A stretch of 64,000 nt of DNA, from contig CM012955.1 of NCBI GenBank assembly GCA_000181795.3, forward strand, positions 10,861,976 through 10,925,975, written 5' to 3'. The stretch's first letter is position 1. Every line of letters starts with the position of its first letter. Origin of the DNA: Trichinella spiralis (lineage: Eukaryota; Nematoda; Enoplea; Trichinellida; Trichinellidae). The position numbers were made by a program, and so were the translations under genes. Below, in pieces: positions 49,401-62,824 of this stretch. The notes under the pieces were generated by a model. It was not told the DNA's origin. It saw only the letters and a list, made by a program, of their open reading frames with translations, and searched no databases.

Positions 49401-51723
49401 CTGTAATAATTTTATAATTTTAAAATTATGAATCATCAAATACATGTTACACACCGTTTGAAAAATTTACAACGCAATTTAAATAATGAATGAACATTGA
49501 CGAGTTTCAAAAAAATGTCATTAACATTCGCCTAATAAAAAAAATGCTGCTACGCTACAATTGAATAATAAACTCTCGAAAATTGATCTTTCCACATTGA
49601 ACATTCAAAATTACTATATATAACATTTCAAAGCAAACGGAGATGAAAACGATCAGAGCAGATAAATATTCTAAATTTATTTGTTTCAGTTTTTTATTTA
49701 AATTTTGAATAACAATTTAAAATTTCACAACTGAATTGGCATTTTACATTCATAGCAATTAAGCAAAGAACAGTTGATTAGGGGTGAGGGGTTTTTTTCT
49801 AAAATTAATGATACATAATTTACCATATAAACTGTTGAATCATCTAAAAATATTATAAGAAAAAAATTAAAGCTTGCTTGCTGAACAAGATGAATTATTG
49901 GAATTGAATTTTTCAGTTTTAAATTACTACTTTTTACTCTGTGAAACGGAAATAACAGAAGACAACAAAAATACAGAATGAGTGAATTGCTGAAACTGAA
50001 TTTTTATCCATTGCATTGAACCATTGAAAAGTCTTAAACTAGAAATTGCTGTACTGTGGCAAGCAAATTAGCAAAAAGAACTTTGACAATTAATAATTAA
50101 TAAACAAAAAAGAGAATGAAAAAGCATCATCGTCGCTATCAAAATTATAAATTAAAAAAATTTTTTTTTGCAAACTTCAAGCAGCATAGCATGAAATGGT
50201 CACAAATAAGCGCAAGGCGAGATGTTTCAGTTGAAATTTATTTTTTTTACGCATCACTGAGCAAAACATAATACTGAAGATAATTCAATTGTGGCGGGCA
50301 CTAATTTGAAAATCTCACCAGTATACAAAAGGTGAAAATTCAATGAATGCAATGATTTGACTGATTGAAAATAGAAGCTGAAGTCAATAAGTAAAATATG
50401 AATTACAAGTTCAAAAGATTTCCGTGCCTATTTTTCAATAATGGTCATCTGTACGCAACCCATCCGCGTTCTTCTATAACAAAATTATCACTTCAGTGTG
50501 AATAGAGAAGAAAAGAAACATTTTCCTAAAATTCAACCTTATAAGCTTAAATGAATAGTTGATGGTTTAATATTAACAAAGAAAAAATCCCCAAATTTAT
50601 CCACAATAAAGAAAATGATGACACCTGGCAGCATTCATTTTTCTTTTTATTATAAAATGCATTGCAAATTTTAAAAAATTTGTCCTCCGTAAAGCTGAAT
50701 TGGTTTCTTGAATAGCAATCTGCGTAGTTTTCAATTAATTGTCAATTTGAATCAATTTCTTTTTGCTTAACTTATAATTAACACAACTAAACGTTGCAAT
50801 AACCTGTTCACCGGGGTATTATAAAAGCCGCTTGTTTTCTGAATAGTATTAAAGCTGAAATATTAACGAGACCATTCACCACGTGCTGAAAATGATTCAG
50901 ATTGGATTTAATGTTCTTAATTATTATTGTGAATGCATTATTGTCACTTGCGTCGGATGTTTTAATTAAACTGCACTAATTCCGCACTGCACCGCTTGTG
51001 TCCAAGCAATAAATAACAACGACTGTAGGAAAATATGAAAAAAGCACTCCACCTCCGCGGAAATCAAATAAAAAACTACTACTTATAAACCTTTTATGTT
51101 CAACATTTAAAAAGAGTACAAAAGTGTGAAAATGTTGCACTGATAATCTGAAATTCATAATATCGCTCATATAAGTTTTAATTAAAAATCAACTGCAATA
51201 AGCAAGCAGCAAAGTTTTTCAATTATCATTTGCAAAATATTGCAACAGCAGATGAGCATCTCGTTAACGATTATTCCGTTAAAGCTAATACAAGCTTTAT
51301 ATCAGTTGACAAAGAATTTTCCAAAATTCAAAGATACAACCTTCACGTTATGTGAGAAAGTGGCGATGAATTTGCAAAAACCAAAAGGTACATTTATTTC
51401 TAATGCATCATTTTCATGATCACTACACACAAATATAAATATATAACTACGTGTGAACTAATTATATGAAGCAAATTTTAAAACAGAAGCAGATCAATTT
51501 CGATTTCGAATTAATGAAATATGTACAAAGTCTTGGTTTGAAAGAAGATAATTGCAACTTTAATTATAAGTGAGAGGAACATACTGAAAACATTTTTAAG
51601 CTAAATGCAAGAGATATTAATTTTCCAATTGTTCTACATGACAGATAACAACTGAATAAAACACCTGCAGAATTTGTGAGATTACAGAGTACCATTATCA
51701 TACATATACAACCAGCAAAATTG
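43491..51723. other. 8.2-kb AT-rich stretch without recognisable genes
   Basis: Only short frames below about 70 codons, none with domain features, on either strand. A GTT/GCT-rich trinucleotide tract lies at 46973-47011. The sequence near 47000-47300 is somewhat less AT-rich but contains no exon I can support. Regulatory DNA of the peptide gene may lie here, but nothing specific is visible. Confidence 0.4.
46973..47011. repeat. GTT/GCT trinucleotide tract
   Basis: Interspersed CTG, GTT and GGT triplets. No reading frame continues on either side, so it is not a homopolymer-coding exon. Confidence 0.8.
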
Positions 51724-54700
51724 TTATTCGCTATCACTGTCGAAAATTTTGAACTTTTTGTATTGAGAAGATCTCGTCGTCATTGAAGTTGTCGTTTGAT
51801 GTTTTGTGACATTGTTGCTTTCTTCATCAAAATCCACCATCTGCGTTATCGTATCTTCCGACGCCAGCTCACCTCCAACCGGTGAAGAAGGGACTACGAG
51901 CAAATCACGCTGACGAATTTTTCTATTGGCAGTCTGACCTGCTCGCCCTTGCCTCACATTTCTAGCACCTCGACCCCTGCCACGTTTGCTCACATTCGCA
52001 GCCATTTCCGTAGTTTCATTCACCATTTCATCTTAAAAATTATTCACTTCCATAAATATTTCAATGACCATATTTTTCTCCTTGATTCAACTGACGGGCA
52101 AGATTAAATTACACTATCTGCTGATAAATATTATTATTGACGACAAAACATATCGTTTCTCTTTTTTTCAGATTCAGTCACTTTCAAATAAAGGTATCTC
52201 ATAATTTTCACAATACTAATTTTTATGACAGTTTGACATATTGATAATTTCATAATATAAAAAAAGCAAAACATCTTACCACTTCTGCACAGTGATCTTT
52301 TTCTGGATGCTCTCCTTCCCTGTCGCCGACCACCTCTCGTTGTTGTAGGGATTTCCGCTTCAGCCGCATCAGAACTATCTGAAAATGAACAACAACTATA
52401 GTGGAAAATCTGGTAGCATTAAAATTAACAATATTAATTGAAAAATGTAAATTAAAAAAAAACAACATACAAAGAACATGAATATATGAAAGCCATCAAC
52501 AACAACAGTATCACATATCATCATACCTGTGTTCGATGCAAATGATATGTCAACATTTTGATCGGCTACAGCATTACACTTATTACTTTCATTGGCGTTA
52601 TTCAAAACATTTTCCTCGACAACTGTTGATCTACTGACCTCGTCACAATCTAGAAGATTACTATTACTATTATTCCATAACAGCTATTTCGATCACTTTA
52701 CACTTACTATGAAAATACTTCGATACGAAAAAGCAACAAAACATATACTTTCACTCACTTTCAGTAGTGATGTTATTTGAAATATTTTCCGCTAAATTAT
52801 CAGCGTCGACTTCGGCGTCAGTGTTCTTTTTGTTAGCATTACGCTTTTCGCGAATTTCAACCAAATATTCAGTTACTTGACCAGCATCTTCCGGGTCTAA
52901 TTGCTGAAATTCAAATTGTCTGAATAAAATAGAATAAAATATATGTAAATTCAAAAAGAAAAAAAAACCTTAATACGATTTTGAACTTTTTCCAGCTGAT
53001 TCTTCACTACCATTTCGATAGCACTAATTTCGCCTTTGTCCGTGTACAATTTCACCGCTTCTCGCATGCCTTTTTCCGTATGGACCATCATTTGCATAAA
53101 CAACCCGGCCGATTCGTAATATTTTTCCACATAAAAATTACAAACAGTTATTATTATTACAATCAAAAATTATGAATAAAAAAACTACATTATTACCACT
53201 GCTTCTATTCTCTCGCATGCTTCTTGCGATGTTTTGCGTACAGCGGCGGACAGAAGTTTCTTATCGACAGCAGTCAACATAGGAACTGAATCTCGTTTCG
53301 TTACAAATATCAGCAAATCCATCGGATTGGCCACGCGATCAACAAACTGCTTGCCAAACTGTTTGACGCTGAATTTCTGAAAATCCCATTCCCAACAATT
53401 CAGAACACAAAGCCAAGCACATTATCCAGACCTTGAACTCGTGATTCACGTGCAACCGTAGACGAATCAACGGCAACAATGGACGGTCCATTTCTTCTTC
53501 CAATGTCAATTTGCATTTTTTCAACAACGACTCAACATGCTGAACGCAGTACTTTTCGACCTGAACAAAAATAAAGGAATACAAAATCCACGCTCCGAAG
53601 GAATAGAGCACATTGGGCGATACCTTTTTCTCGAGATCTGCACTATCCGGTGGTATGCCAGTGTTTTCCAGCGTGATATCTTCGAAGTGGAAAAGTCTGT
53701 TCGTTGTCAGTTCAATTTTTTCGGAACGAAACTCTTTGCCCGCAATATGCAAAAGGTAACAATATTTTGGGCCTGCTTCACCGTCGCTCAGCGAAGTAGC
53801 TACTGTACTGCCGGGTTGCATGACGTAAAACTTTTCATGCCACTCGGGATCTAAATAAATCACTCTCCATTACACATACATATATTTTTGCAACCATATC
53901 AATCAAACATTGCTCGTTCGACAACTGAACAGCAGATTGCTTTGAAACAATATGCCCGCATTAGTCAAAATTATTTCATATCCCTTCAATTTCATTTAAA
54001 ATTTATTGAAGTCTGTAAAAAAAATTCAAGTACAACCGATTACTGTATCACTTTCTCAACTTCAGAATTGAAGAAAATTAAACCAAATACCTGGTAAAGG
54101 TTTGTGCTCGTGACCCCAGATGACCAAATCCATCATTTCCGGGATGAATGTAATGGGTATATAATTGGTCAGACTATGCTGAGCTCGATTTTGATGAATT
54201 ACAAACAAGTTGAAACAACTTTCTGCATCTTCAGACGGAAATGTAACTTTACCCTTGGAAAACATCCGATGCAGACGTTCATCGCGCACATTGCCGAAAC
54301 CGTACAGTGCTAATTTCGTGCTTCCCTTTTTCACAATCAGCGGCACCACGTTCAGCTCTTCGATGCCTTCGTGCTTGCCGAACAGATTGACCAGACCGCA
54401 GGCGTGTAAACAGTCGACCGCGCACAGGCCGTTGCCAGCAATGTCGTCGTGATTGCCGTAGATGGTGAAAATTGGAATTCCAACTTTCAAATGAGAATCT
54501 TGGAAATTAGCATGCTTGAAAGCTGAGTGATAAAAATCCACTTCGCCGTTGCTCAGCAACTGGAACTTCACCTGGTGATCGCAAAAGCAGTACTTGCGAA
54601 TCAGCTCCATGCATCGATAAACTGTTGATCTTGATGGTTTGTTATCGTGAAATAAATCGCCACCTGAAACAAAATGCATCTAATCTACGAACCTTCAAAC

Positions 54701-54953
54701 AAAGTCAATGCAGAAAATTAAATTGAGTCCTAGATTTTTTTCAGAACTAATATCAACATTACATGTTAAAGTAAGCGTTGTAAAAATGATCACACTCACC
54801 TAGAAGTATAAAATCGACTTTCTTTTTCTGAGCAATCGAAAGAACTTCTTCGAAAGTTTTAAATGAATCATCACCACGAATCAGACTTCTCTCCTCGAAA
54901 CCAAGATGAATATCTGTCGCGACGAGAATGCTGATTTTGCTTTCTTTCGTCAT
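51724..54953 (-). CDS. mre-11: MRE11 double-strand-break repair nuclease
   Basis: Nuclease of the MRE11-RAD50-NBS1 complex, acting in the nucleus on DNA ends and in meiosis. Ten exons: 54953-54800, 54663-54091, 53850-53624, 53560-53432, 53376-53197, 53130-52969, 52903-52759, 52649-52527, 52378-52280, 52031-51724. Product about 699 residues (human 708). All phosphodiesterase motifs are present: ATDIHLGF, GGDLFHDN, YGNHDD, VIHQNR and WGHEH. The DNA-binding cap (LIRLRL, FGKQFVDRVANP) follows, then the helical RAD50-binding region (VEKYYESAG, TEKGMREAV). The C-terminal exon has an Arg-Gly-rich segment (KRGRGRGARNVRQGRAG) like the methylated GAR motif of metazoan MRE11 and ends in an acidic DSDSE. 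Nine introns; eight are GT..AG. The fifth, 53196-53131, has no AG anywhere that keeps the conserved residues. ATG 54953 is the first true ATG; the frame upstream has none. Confidence 0.92.
53131..53196 (-). other. MRE11 intron 5 with a non-canonical 3' end (GT..AT)
   Basis: The donor GTG|GTAATA is normal. Conserved coding resumes at GTGGAAAAATATTAC, preceded by TTTTTAT instead of TTTTTAG. The only AG in the interval lies 12 nt after the donor and leads to stops in every frame. Unspliced, the frame meets TAG after three codons. A single T in place of G would restore a canonical acceptor exactly at the homology boundary. Confidence 0.75.
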
Positions 54954-55750
54954 TTTCAATTTATATTTCAAATTTCTATAACCATTTGTACAAGTTACAA
55001 AAGAGCTAATTTACAATTTTGTAATCTTTTATCAAAAAAAGTTTTATAAAAATCAAACATCTTTGACTGTACATAAATACCATATATATATACACAATAT
55101 AATGACTCGAAATATGAGCAATCTAAAAGATGCAATTCATCTAAAGAAACTGTATTTCTTTTTAAAGTATACTGTAGTTAATGAACTCAGGTTCTAATTC
55201 AACAATATTCATTATCTTCTTCGATTCATGCAAAAACTTTGTAACCCAAATTGTTTATTTATTAATTTTTATGAATAATATCTTCCAGTCTAAATTTAAA
55301 ACAAATTGATTGAGGAACTAATATGGATTGGCTAAATATTCGAATGATGAACAAATGCGTTGAAACAGGTAAATCTGTTAAACACAACAAATTTAGATAT
55401 TCTATTAGGAAAATCTGACCAACTATTAGATAAATGATTTAAAAAAATTGATTAGATAAAAGATAGAATTTTCCAAGTTTCAAGGGGCTAAAATTAGCAA
55501 ACGAATGCTGAGATGTACAGTACGCGCATAGGAACATTGATCGTTTACTCGGTCATGTTCGTACTGCTGCACAATAATTAAATGCATTGTAGGCATTTAT
55601 AAATGATGAAGAGAGTTTCTAAATTCATCTCCTTTGTTTCATTAACAAAAACTGCAAAGATATACTTAAAAATATAAATGTTAATTACACTGAACATACA
55701 ATTATAATTAATCACATTAATCAGAAACACCTAGTTAATCAAGAAAACAT
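54954..55750. other. Spacer between the MRE11 start and the tyrosine hydroxylase stop
   Basis: About 800 bp of AT-rich DNA between two minus-strand genes. It must hold the MRE11 promoter or trans-splice region and the tyrosine hydroxylase 3' UTR. GGTTATAG (rc of 54980-54987) upstream of the MRE11 ATG could be an acceptor. Nothing else recognised. Confidence 0.4.
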
Positions 55751-57947
55751 TCAAGTAATAAATAGATATTCGCGTAGTCTTAAAAAATTGGAAAATTCCT
55801 GCTGCATAAAATCCAGCATTTCTTTCGCATCTGACGGCTTTGTGATTGTAATCAACGACTGAACGTACGGATTGTACCAGACATTGAAAGAGCGCTTAAG
55901 GGACTTAGAAAATCGCCTTAAATAAAAAATATTTTCAATAAAAGAATAAATTATAATTTCTTTAGTATAATTACTCTAATTTTCTCAGAGCTTCTTCAAC
56001 AGACTCTGTAACAAAATATAACGGCTGATATTCTTCGTCTTGATATTTTGTTAACGCTGTAACTTCTGGTTCGAAAGGTTGATATTGCGGTTTGAACGAA
56101 AGTGCATGCTTAAATTCATTTTAATTAATATCATGTCATTTTTAAGCAAATTTAAAGCAAAAAAAAACTTATACCTCGAGTTCACCATAAGATGAAAGCA
56201 ATCCTGCCCCGAATGCCTTCATTTCATTATTCTCTTTACATAGTCCAAATTCAATGGAAAACCAATACAGCTAAACAGTAGTACAACATAATCTATATTC
56301 GTGTTTGAAATAATTGTAGTTCTACAGTTGCTATTTTCTCAATATCCTCATCAGACACGCCCAAAGAAGCCATTCCAATCTGCTGACTGAAATTTGCAAC
56401 CACTGGATCAAGAAGCATTGGAACATGGCCCAGTAACTCATGAATGCAGTCACTACAAAATAATTATTAAAAGTACAATTTGAAAATAAGTTCATAAATT
56501 TAAATTATCAGAATGGAAATACTTACGGCTCAACAGTATGATGTGGAAAAGAATGATGACGAACATACTGAGTACACGGAAACACTCTTAACGCCAAACA
56601 AGCTAAAAAGTCGCGGGCTGATACTAGCCCACTAACTGGTCTTAATCGAAATCCACTGTGCACTAAAAATAATAAATAAATAAATAAATAATCGTATGTA
56701 TTTTTCTTTGAAATAAAAAACTGTTTACGTTGAAGAAACCGAGATACGTCTTCCAACTGGGGAATAGCATCTGGACCAAAGCCAGCTTTTTCTTTCAACA
56801 AAGCAAAATTATTCAAATATTCCTTGCAAGCGTACTTTTTATGAAGACTGCTCATTGATGTAAATACGGTTCTCCTGTTTAAATGACAAAGTTATAAAAA
56901 TTTCATATTTTGAAAAAAAACAAAATACAGACCAAGTTTCCACCTCTTCTTTCGTATATTCAACGTACGGTATTGGACAACCACTATAATAAAAAAAATA
57001 AATATTATTTTCTGAATTATGAATTATTAATGGCGATACTGTCGATAAGATTCTGCAAGTTCGGCAAACTGCAAACGGCGTTTACGATATTCTTCATCAT
57101 TCCAACCCTGTAAATTATTCTCTTCTTAGATCATCTTAAATTTTTATAAGTCAATAGAACAGACTTCAAACTGATGCTCTGATTTTTCGTTAATTTTCAT
57201 CATAACATTTTTACAGTTATCCAGTTCATATAAATTAGTTGGAAACCATGGGACTAAAAAAATATTAGCAGAACATTTCAGCAAAATATTACACTGCATC
57301 AGTTGTCAAAAACATGTTTTTAATAAGTGATAAAGCTAAACAATCAGAAAAAAATTTCTTTTAATATACTCACTACTTTTATCTTCTGGTGGATAAATAC
57401 GCACGCTGTGCAGCAATTGTTTTTGAAATAAAATTTTCATGGCTGCAAACAGATTCTCTCGATTAGAATTGCATTTAATTAAAACATCCAAGCCGGCGGT
57501 GTTCATTCGTGTTTCCAAATGTTTCAACGTTATATGAAATTTCTGAAAATATTCCACAGAAGATATGAAAGAGAAAAAAAGAAAATATAAATGCGAATAC
57601 TTGAAAAACATGTTCACTTTCAGATACAACTTTGAAAACATTTTCACAAGAAAATATTACAGAAAATTCAGCTACATCTGCATCATTTTTAATAAGCCAT
57701 TCCAAGAGTTCAGGGTTGAAATTGTCGAGAAATTCTTTCGGCGCATTCAACTCTTTCAACGTTTTACAGTACGACTCCACTTTTTCTTTTCTCTTCTGCT
57801 TATCAAGCACAGCATCGCAAATTAAACTATCCCGGCGACGATGACTTCGATATCCATGCAACTGAAATTATTTTCAAAAAAAAAATAAATTTAATGAATA
57901 AAAATGTAATTCAGAAAATAATAATATTTTACTCCGCCGTACGGCAT
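55751..57947 (-). CDS. cat-2: Tyrosine 3-monooxygenase (tyrosine hydroxylase)
   Basis: Non-haem iron, tetrahydrobiopterin-dependent enzyme that converts tyrosine to L-DOPA, the committed step of dopamine synthesis, in the neuronal cytosol. Twelve exons: 57947-57933, 57861-57601, 57542-57374, 57253-57165, 57107-57040, 56983-56933, 56874-56729, 56662-56527, 56452-56326, 56270-56175, 56108-55975, 55916-55751. All are GT..AG and give 485 residues. The N-terminal RRRDSL (Ser about 17) matches the PKA site around Ser40 of vertebrate TH. A regulatory ACT-like region (about 38-145) ends in LKHLETR. The catalytic domain starts at IPWFP (about 150). Iron ligands are His316 and His321 in HELLGH and Glu361 in [25 protein letters not shown] and SSYGELEHALSFKP favour TH over phenylalanine or tryptophan hydroxylase. 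The first coding exon is only five codons (ATG at 57947) and is the least certain part. Confidence 0.92.
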
Positions 57948-60259
57948 GCTGCTTGCTCTCTTTGCCACAATACCGAGAACTTACTGAAGTTCACATGAAT
58001 AACAATTTTCAATAAATATTCTTTAGCTTACATGATCGCGTGCTTTCAGCCTAAACAACATGTCATTCAAACCAATTTACAATTCAACTGTTAAACTGAA
58101 ATCAACAAAATTAATTTTCCCTACTAACGCAGTGGAAATTTCCATTTACAAAAATATTATCCCTATCTTCCCTATTGCGTTGGTGAGATTTGCAAAATTG
58201 CTTACGCGTAGGCGCTTCACAAAGATATATTTCCATCAAATGACATGCAATGTGACAAAAAGTTCTTGCTCATTTACTTCAACTTGTCTACTTAAATAAT
58301 GCACTGCTTGGATGAATACAATTACAACTCAACAATTGCATATAATTATGCATCACTTTCAAACAGCCTTCTTTTGAACATATTTGTGAACAGTTAATTT
58401 TAATTTGGAATTTTTCTTATAAAAAATTACTTTTGAACAAAATACAAATGAATTTAAAATTCAAAATAAGTAGATGAGCATAAACAGTTGCAAATTATAC
58501 ACAGCTGAGAAAAACAAAACATTAACGAATGCATTCAATGAAATTGCACAACATACAGTAATATTAATAAATATCACTCTTTCGCTTTACGATTTTCGCA
58601 ATGCATAATGCCATTTACCTCAAACTAAAAATTCAGAATATTTAATAGCCATATAATTTTACGAAACATGCATGAATTTAACTATGTCATCATTTCCTGA
58701 ATTTTTAATACAGTAATTTATACGACATTCACTTTAATTAAAATAGAAATTTACAAACATGTTAAAGAAATACACAAACAAAACTATAAACATATTTAAA
58801 TTTAAAATAAATAATTTCTCATCAAAAGAAATGTATGTTTAAAGAAGTTCTATCTAAATAGGTAAAGACAAAATAAGATAAGTCACTTTTTGCCTTCGTT
58901 TAATAGAGGCTTAAGAAATAAATAAAGCAAAAACAACAATATATAATTCTAAAGGATTTATTTATGACAACTAATTCACCCAGCGAGATAATTTACGTTG
59001 CAGTTAACTGTTGACAAGCTGCTAACTAATTCCTTCTTAGTAAAGAACATCAACGATTACAGTACGCTTTAATAATTAAGATATTGATTGTGATTAAATG
59101 TGATATTTAAATTAAATTAAATTAGATAGCTTTTCATAAAAATATAACATTTTAATTAATTATAACATTTTCTTTAAAACTACACAGCAAACGGATGACG
59201 CATCAATTGCATGCTCAATTATACACTGATTAAGTGGAATAAAAAGCATGCATTTTTTAAACTATAAAAAATAAAAATAAAAAATTATTATATAAGATAT
59301 AAAAATAGGTGAAATTAAATAGTAATAAAAATATACAAAAAGCATGTAAAAAATATAATTAAGAACAGTATTTTACACAATTTTTGAATAATTAGCTCAG
59401 CTCAAATTACTGTAACTCTATTTTTCCTCATGCAACTTATCATGGCAGTGTAATTATTCACCTTATTAAGTAAGTATAAGCATTACTAATAATAATAAAT
59501 ATAAAATTATGCTAAACTGAATTAAAAACAAGAGTAATTTTGATGCCGTTGTATATGTTAGCAGTTATAGTTCAATATACTATAAAAATAAATAAAAGTA
59601 ATGTAATTTCTTTATATAAGCAGGTTAAAAGGCAATCATAAGGCAGAAAATTATTTAAAATGCTTTATATCAGCTCAACTGTCTTGCTTTTTAATGATTT
59701 CCTGTTGTTTGATGAGTCATATTTTACTTTACAGTATACTTTTCATACGTATGTTTTATCATTTGCACCTATATATGAATAAAATGGTATTGAAAAATAT
59801 AACTGAAGTATTCTTTAACATTGTTTTTGTATTGATAGACTGTTATAGTGGTATATGCAATTTACGGTCTGTATTACAACTTACAGTAAGTAAAAGAATC
59901 GATAATAAAATATACAAGTTATGAAATGTTCGGAAGACATTAGTTATTCAATAGTTTGAATCATATGTTTCTGACTAACACTGTTTGGTGTGTCGCTACA
60001 AGCATGTCGACATCACAATATTTTTGGTAAAATATTCTAAAAAACACATTAACGAAAATGCAGAGTATTTTAAGGAGAAATGTATCATAGCACAAATTTG
60101 ACGTTTTCACTTATTAAATACATATTCTAGATGTTATATCACAATGTTTAGAAAGTAATACTTGCTTTTCTTTTAGGCCTAATTAACTGTACTACCTGTA
60201 GAGTGGTGTATCGTAAAAAGGTTTTATTGTTTGCCTTCGCAAAAGTAGTTTAGAAAAAA
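57948..60259. other. Divergent intergenic region between tyrosine hydroxylase (-) and the Nudix gene (+)
   Basis: 2.3 kb of very AT-rich DNA shared as upstream region by two divergently transcribed genes. No coding exon recognised. Acceptor-like AACTTCAG (rc of 57983-57990) upstream of the tyrosine hydroxylase ATG and TAGTTTAG just before the Nudix ATG could receive a trans-spliced leader; this is inference. Confidence 0.45.
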
Positions 60260-61886
60260 ATGTTTAACGGTGTGTTGCACTCAACAAATTTATATGATTC
60301 TGATGAAATGGTTGGATATCGAGAACGTGCTGCCAGTCTTTGTTTGAAGCAAGGGAACGACGAGCAGGTCAGTTTATTTTTTTAATATTATTCTTTTCTT
60401 TAATTTGGTAATAAAATTTTATGTTTTCTATTTTTTAATAATTTTGGTTTTGAGATTTCATTTAAATTATTGTAAGCAATCATTTACGGTAGGATTTGTG
60501 TTTTATGATGTTTATCCTTCTTTGATAGTACGAAGGATAATTTAATTTGAATGATTGCATCGTTTCGTTTAAGTTTTATGAATTTTAAGTTAGTTTAATT
60601 TGTAATACGGTTCCTCACGCAATAATTTAGATTTTCAATCGGCTGTGAAGAATCGAGCGAAACCTTTTATGATGCATGTGGTTTTGCTAACACTTATGTA
60701 TTTGTTTGTTATTTAGAGTTCATATTTTGTTTTTTGTTAAAAGATATCTTTCGAAGCTTCAATTCATACAAAAATTTGATCTCTTTTATTTACTGTTGTG
60801 TATGTGTGGGGTTTCTGATTTAGCTGTATTTGTAAATTAACGTTTGTTTTTGTAGTTTTAGGATTTTACAATGTTTTCCCATTTAAACTTGCTTAAAGAT
60901 GATGCCTGCCGCTTTCCACTTTGAATTTTAGTTATTAATTCAACTTCTTCCTATGCATACCGTAAAATGATTAGCAGGTGCAGTTTTATGAACTTCTATA
61001 GCACTGCCTTTGAATTGATTTTATTGTTATGATTTTTTAACATATTTAATGTTTATTATTATCAACTGATAGTACAATTTTTTTTGAACAGTATTGATTT
61101 TGTAAATACTTTAACATATGAAGTGGTTTTTTAGTAGTCCCAGGTAAGGCCGTTTGAAAAAAAAAAGAAAATTATTCTAAATTCTCAATAAATATCTTTG
61201 TTTATCGATTTAACGCTTAAATTTTTGGAACATTAAAACCAAGTATTATATGTATGAAGAGTGTATTGCAGTTAAGAATTGTTATTTAAAGTTTTTTGTT
61301 TTTATCGATCTTTTTTTTGCTTTTAGGTACTTTTGGTGACGAGTAGTCGGGATCCGAATTGTTGGGTGATACCTGGTGGAGGCATAGAACCCAACGAAGA
61401 CACTTCTGCAGCAGCGCGCCGTGAAGCATTTGAAGAAGCTGGGGTCCGTGGAAACACGGAAGCGTGCCTTGGAAACTTTATTGTAACTTATAGAATAAAG
61501 CGAATAACCGAATGTAACATTTTCTGTATATTGACAGGATACAGAACGCAAGTTGCGCACTTGTGTTTTCATATTGAGGGTAAATGAAGAATTGGATGAT
61601 TGGGAAGATTCATCCAGGATAGGTAATGTTAAATAAGCAGATAAACACTGTGTGTGGAATATTTGTTTAAATTGAATATTGTGTTTTGTTTTTGACTTTT
61701 TTTTCTAAATTTGCTGGTCTCACAGGTAGACGTCGCCACTGGTTTTCGCTGCAAGAAGCGCGGGCTGCATTGTTGGAATTGAAAGCATCACAAGCATATT
61801 ACATTGATTCGCTGGTTCAGCATTTCGCTAGCGCAAAACGAGCGAATGCAACAGAGTCAGATAAATCTGAAGAAAGTAAAAAATAA
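60260..61886 (+). CDS. Diphosphoinositol-polyphosphate phosphohydrolase-type Nudix hydrolase (NUDT3/4 family)
   Basis: Family members remove the beta-phosphate of inositol pyrophosphates and also cleave diadenosine polyphosphates or mRNA caps, in the cytosol. Exons 60260-60367, 61327-61482, 61538-61622 and 61726-61886, all GT..AG, give 169 residues against about 170-180 in mammals. The Nudix box spans residues 54-76 and fits G-x5-E-x7-R-E-U-x-E-E-x-G-U fully (REAFEEAGV, with the Glu ligands). Flanking blocks are diagnostic of this subfamily: RDPNCWVIPGGG before the box, LDDWEDS and RRRHWFSLQEA after it. The first intron is 959 nt, the others 55 and 103 nt. The tail is Ser/Glu/Lys-rich. The start is the first ATG after an acceptor-like TTTAG. 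Compared with mammalian proteins, two residues are missing at the second exon junction (FIDTERK against FENQ-x-RK). Confidence 0.9.
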
Positions 61887-62824
61887 AAAAAATGAAAGAG
61901 AGAAAAACGGTGGTTGCTTCTTCATTCTCACTCGCATCTTTTATTTCATGCATGATTCCCAATATGCCCAGATTAGACAATTCACATCAACTGTGTAATC
62001 TTTCTAATATTGTTCTGTCGGGTTGCTTTTTCTTTATTTATTTCCTCTGAGGTTATTGATACATATTTATACCGTATTCTTTACAAAAAAGTGTTCGGTT
62101 AGGTTCGAATGTTGCTATTCTTGGTTTTTCTGTCAAAAGTATACAGCCTTGGTTTTCTTTATGGTTTTATTATATACAATTTTTCATTTTGTTTCCTGTA
62201 ATACGTTTTCGTGCCGTGCCTCTTATTCACATTATTATCATATGTTTTTCCTTTTTTTATAAATTGGCATTGGTTTTGCTTTGAGATACAGTATTTCAAG
62301 TGCAATCAACCGATGCCGTGCCACACTGTTTTGTTTGTGTTAATCTTTGTTGCACTTTAAAAAGTGTCTCGTCTTATTTGTTAAGTGATTTGCAGTGTTT
62401 GATATTTCGTAAAGAATATTTATATGACGTTTATTTATTCATTTCCCATTAGCGAACTTTGTGTATATTATCATTGTCGTCGTCGTCGTCGTCTTTAGGA
62501 CGATTAATATCCTGCCATCGGTAAAAGCTACGCCGATCTTTTGCATATACACCACTGCAGTAAAGTTTTCTTTTGTCGTTTGTTTTAGCAAATATTCCAT
62601 ATACTGTTGTTGACGGATAAATTGATATTTACTTTGAATATATATGTATATATATATTGGTTTATACGTTGTTCATAGTGATGATGATGTTCATTCAACA
62701 TTTGCATATATGACAAGAATGAACAGTAGTAGTGTTTGTCTATTATTATTATTACTCAGTTGATAGTTGCTAGCGTGGTGAAAGATAATATTCTGATGTT
62801 GCTTGTTGCAAGTGTGTTCTAGCG
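61887..62824. other. Spacer between the Nudix and ITPase genes
   Basis: T-rich 3' flank followed by a GTC trinucleotide tract (62476-62493) and a TA tract near 62639-62658. GTGTTCTAG at 62812-62820, four bases before the ITPase ATG, looks like an acceptor and could be a trans-splice site. No coding sequence recognised. Confidence 0.45.

Noticed and set aside
53185-53196. Using the only AG in the MRE11 gap (a 12-nt intron)
   Set aside because: Too short, and all three frames downstream meet stop codons before the conserved exon.
54954-54971. Six extra N-terminal residues for MRE11
   Set aside because: The upstream codon is TTG, not ATG; the homology begins after ATG 54953.
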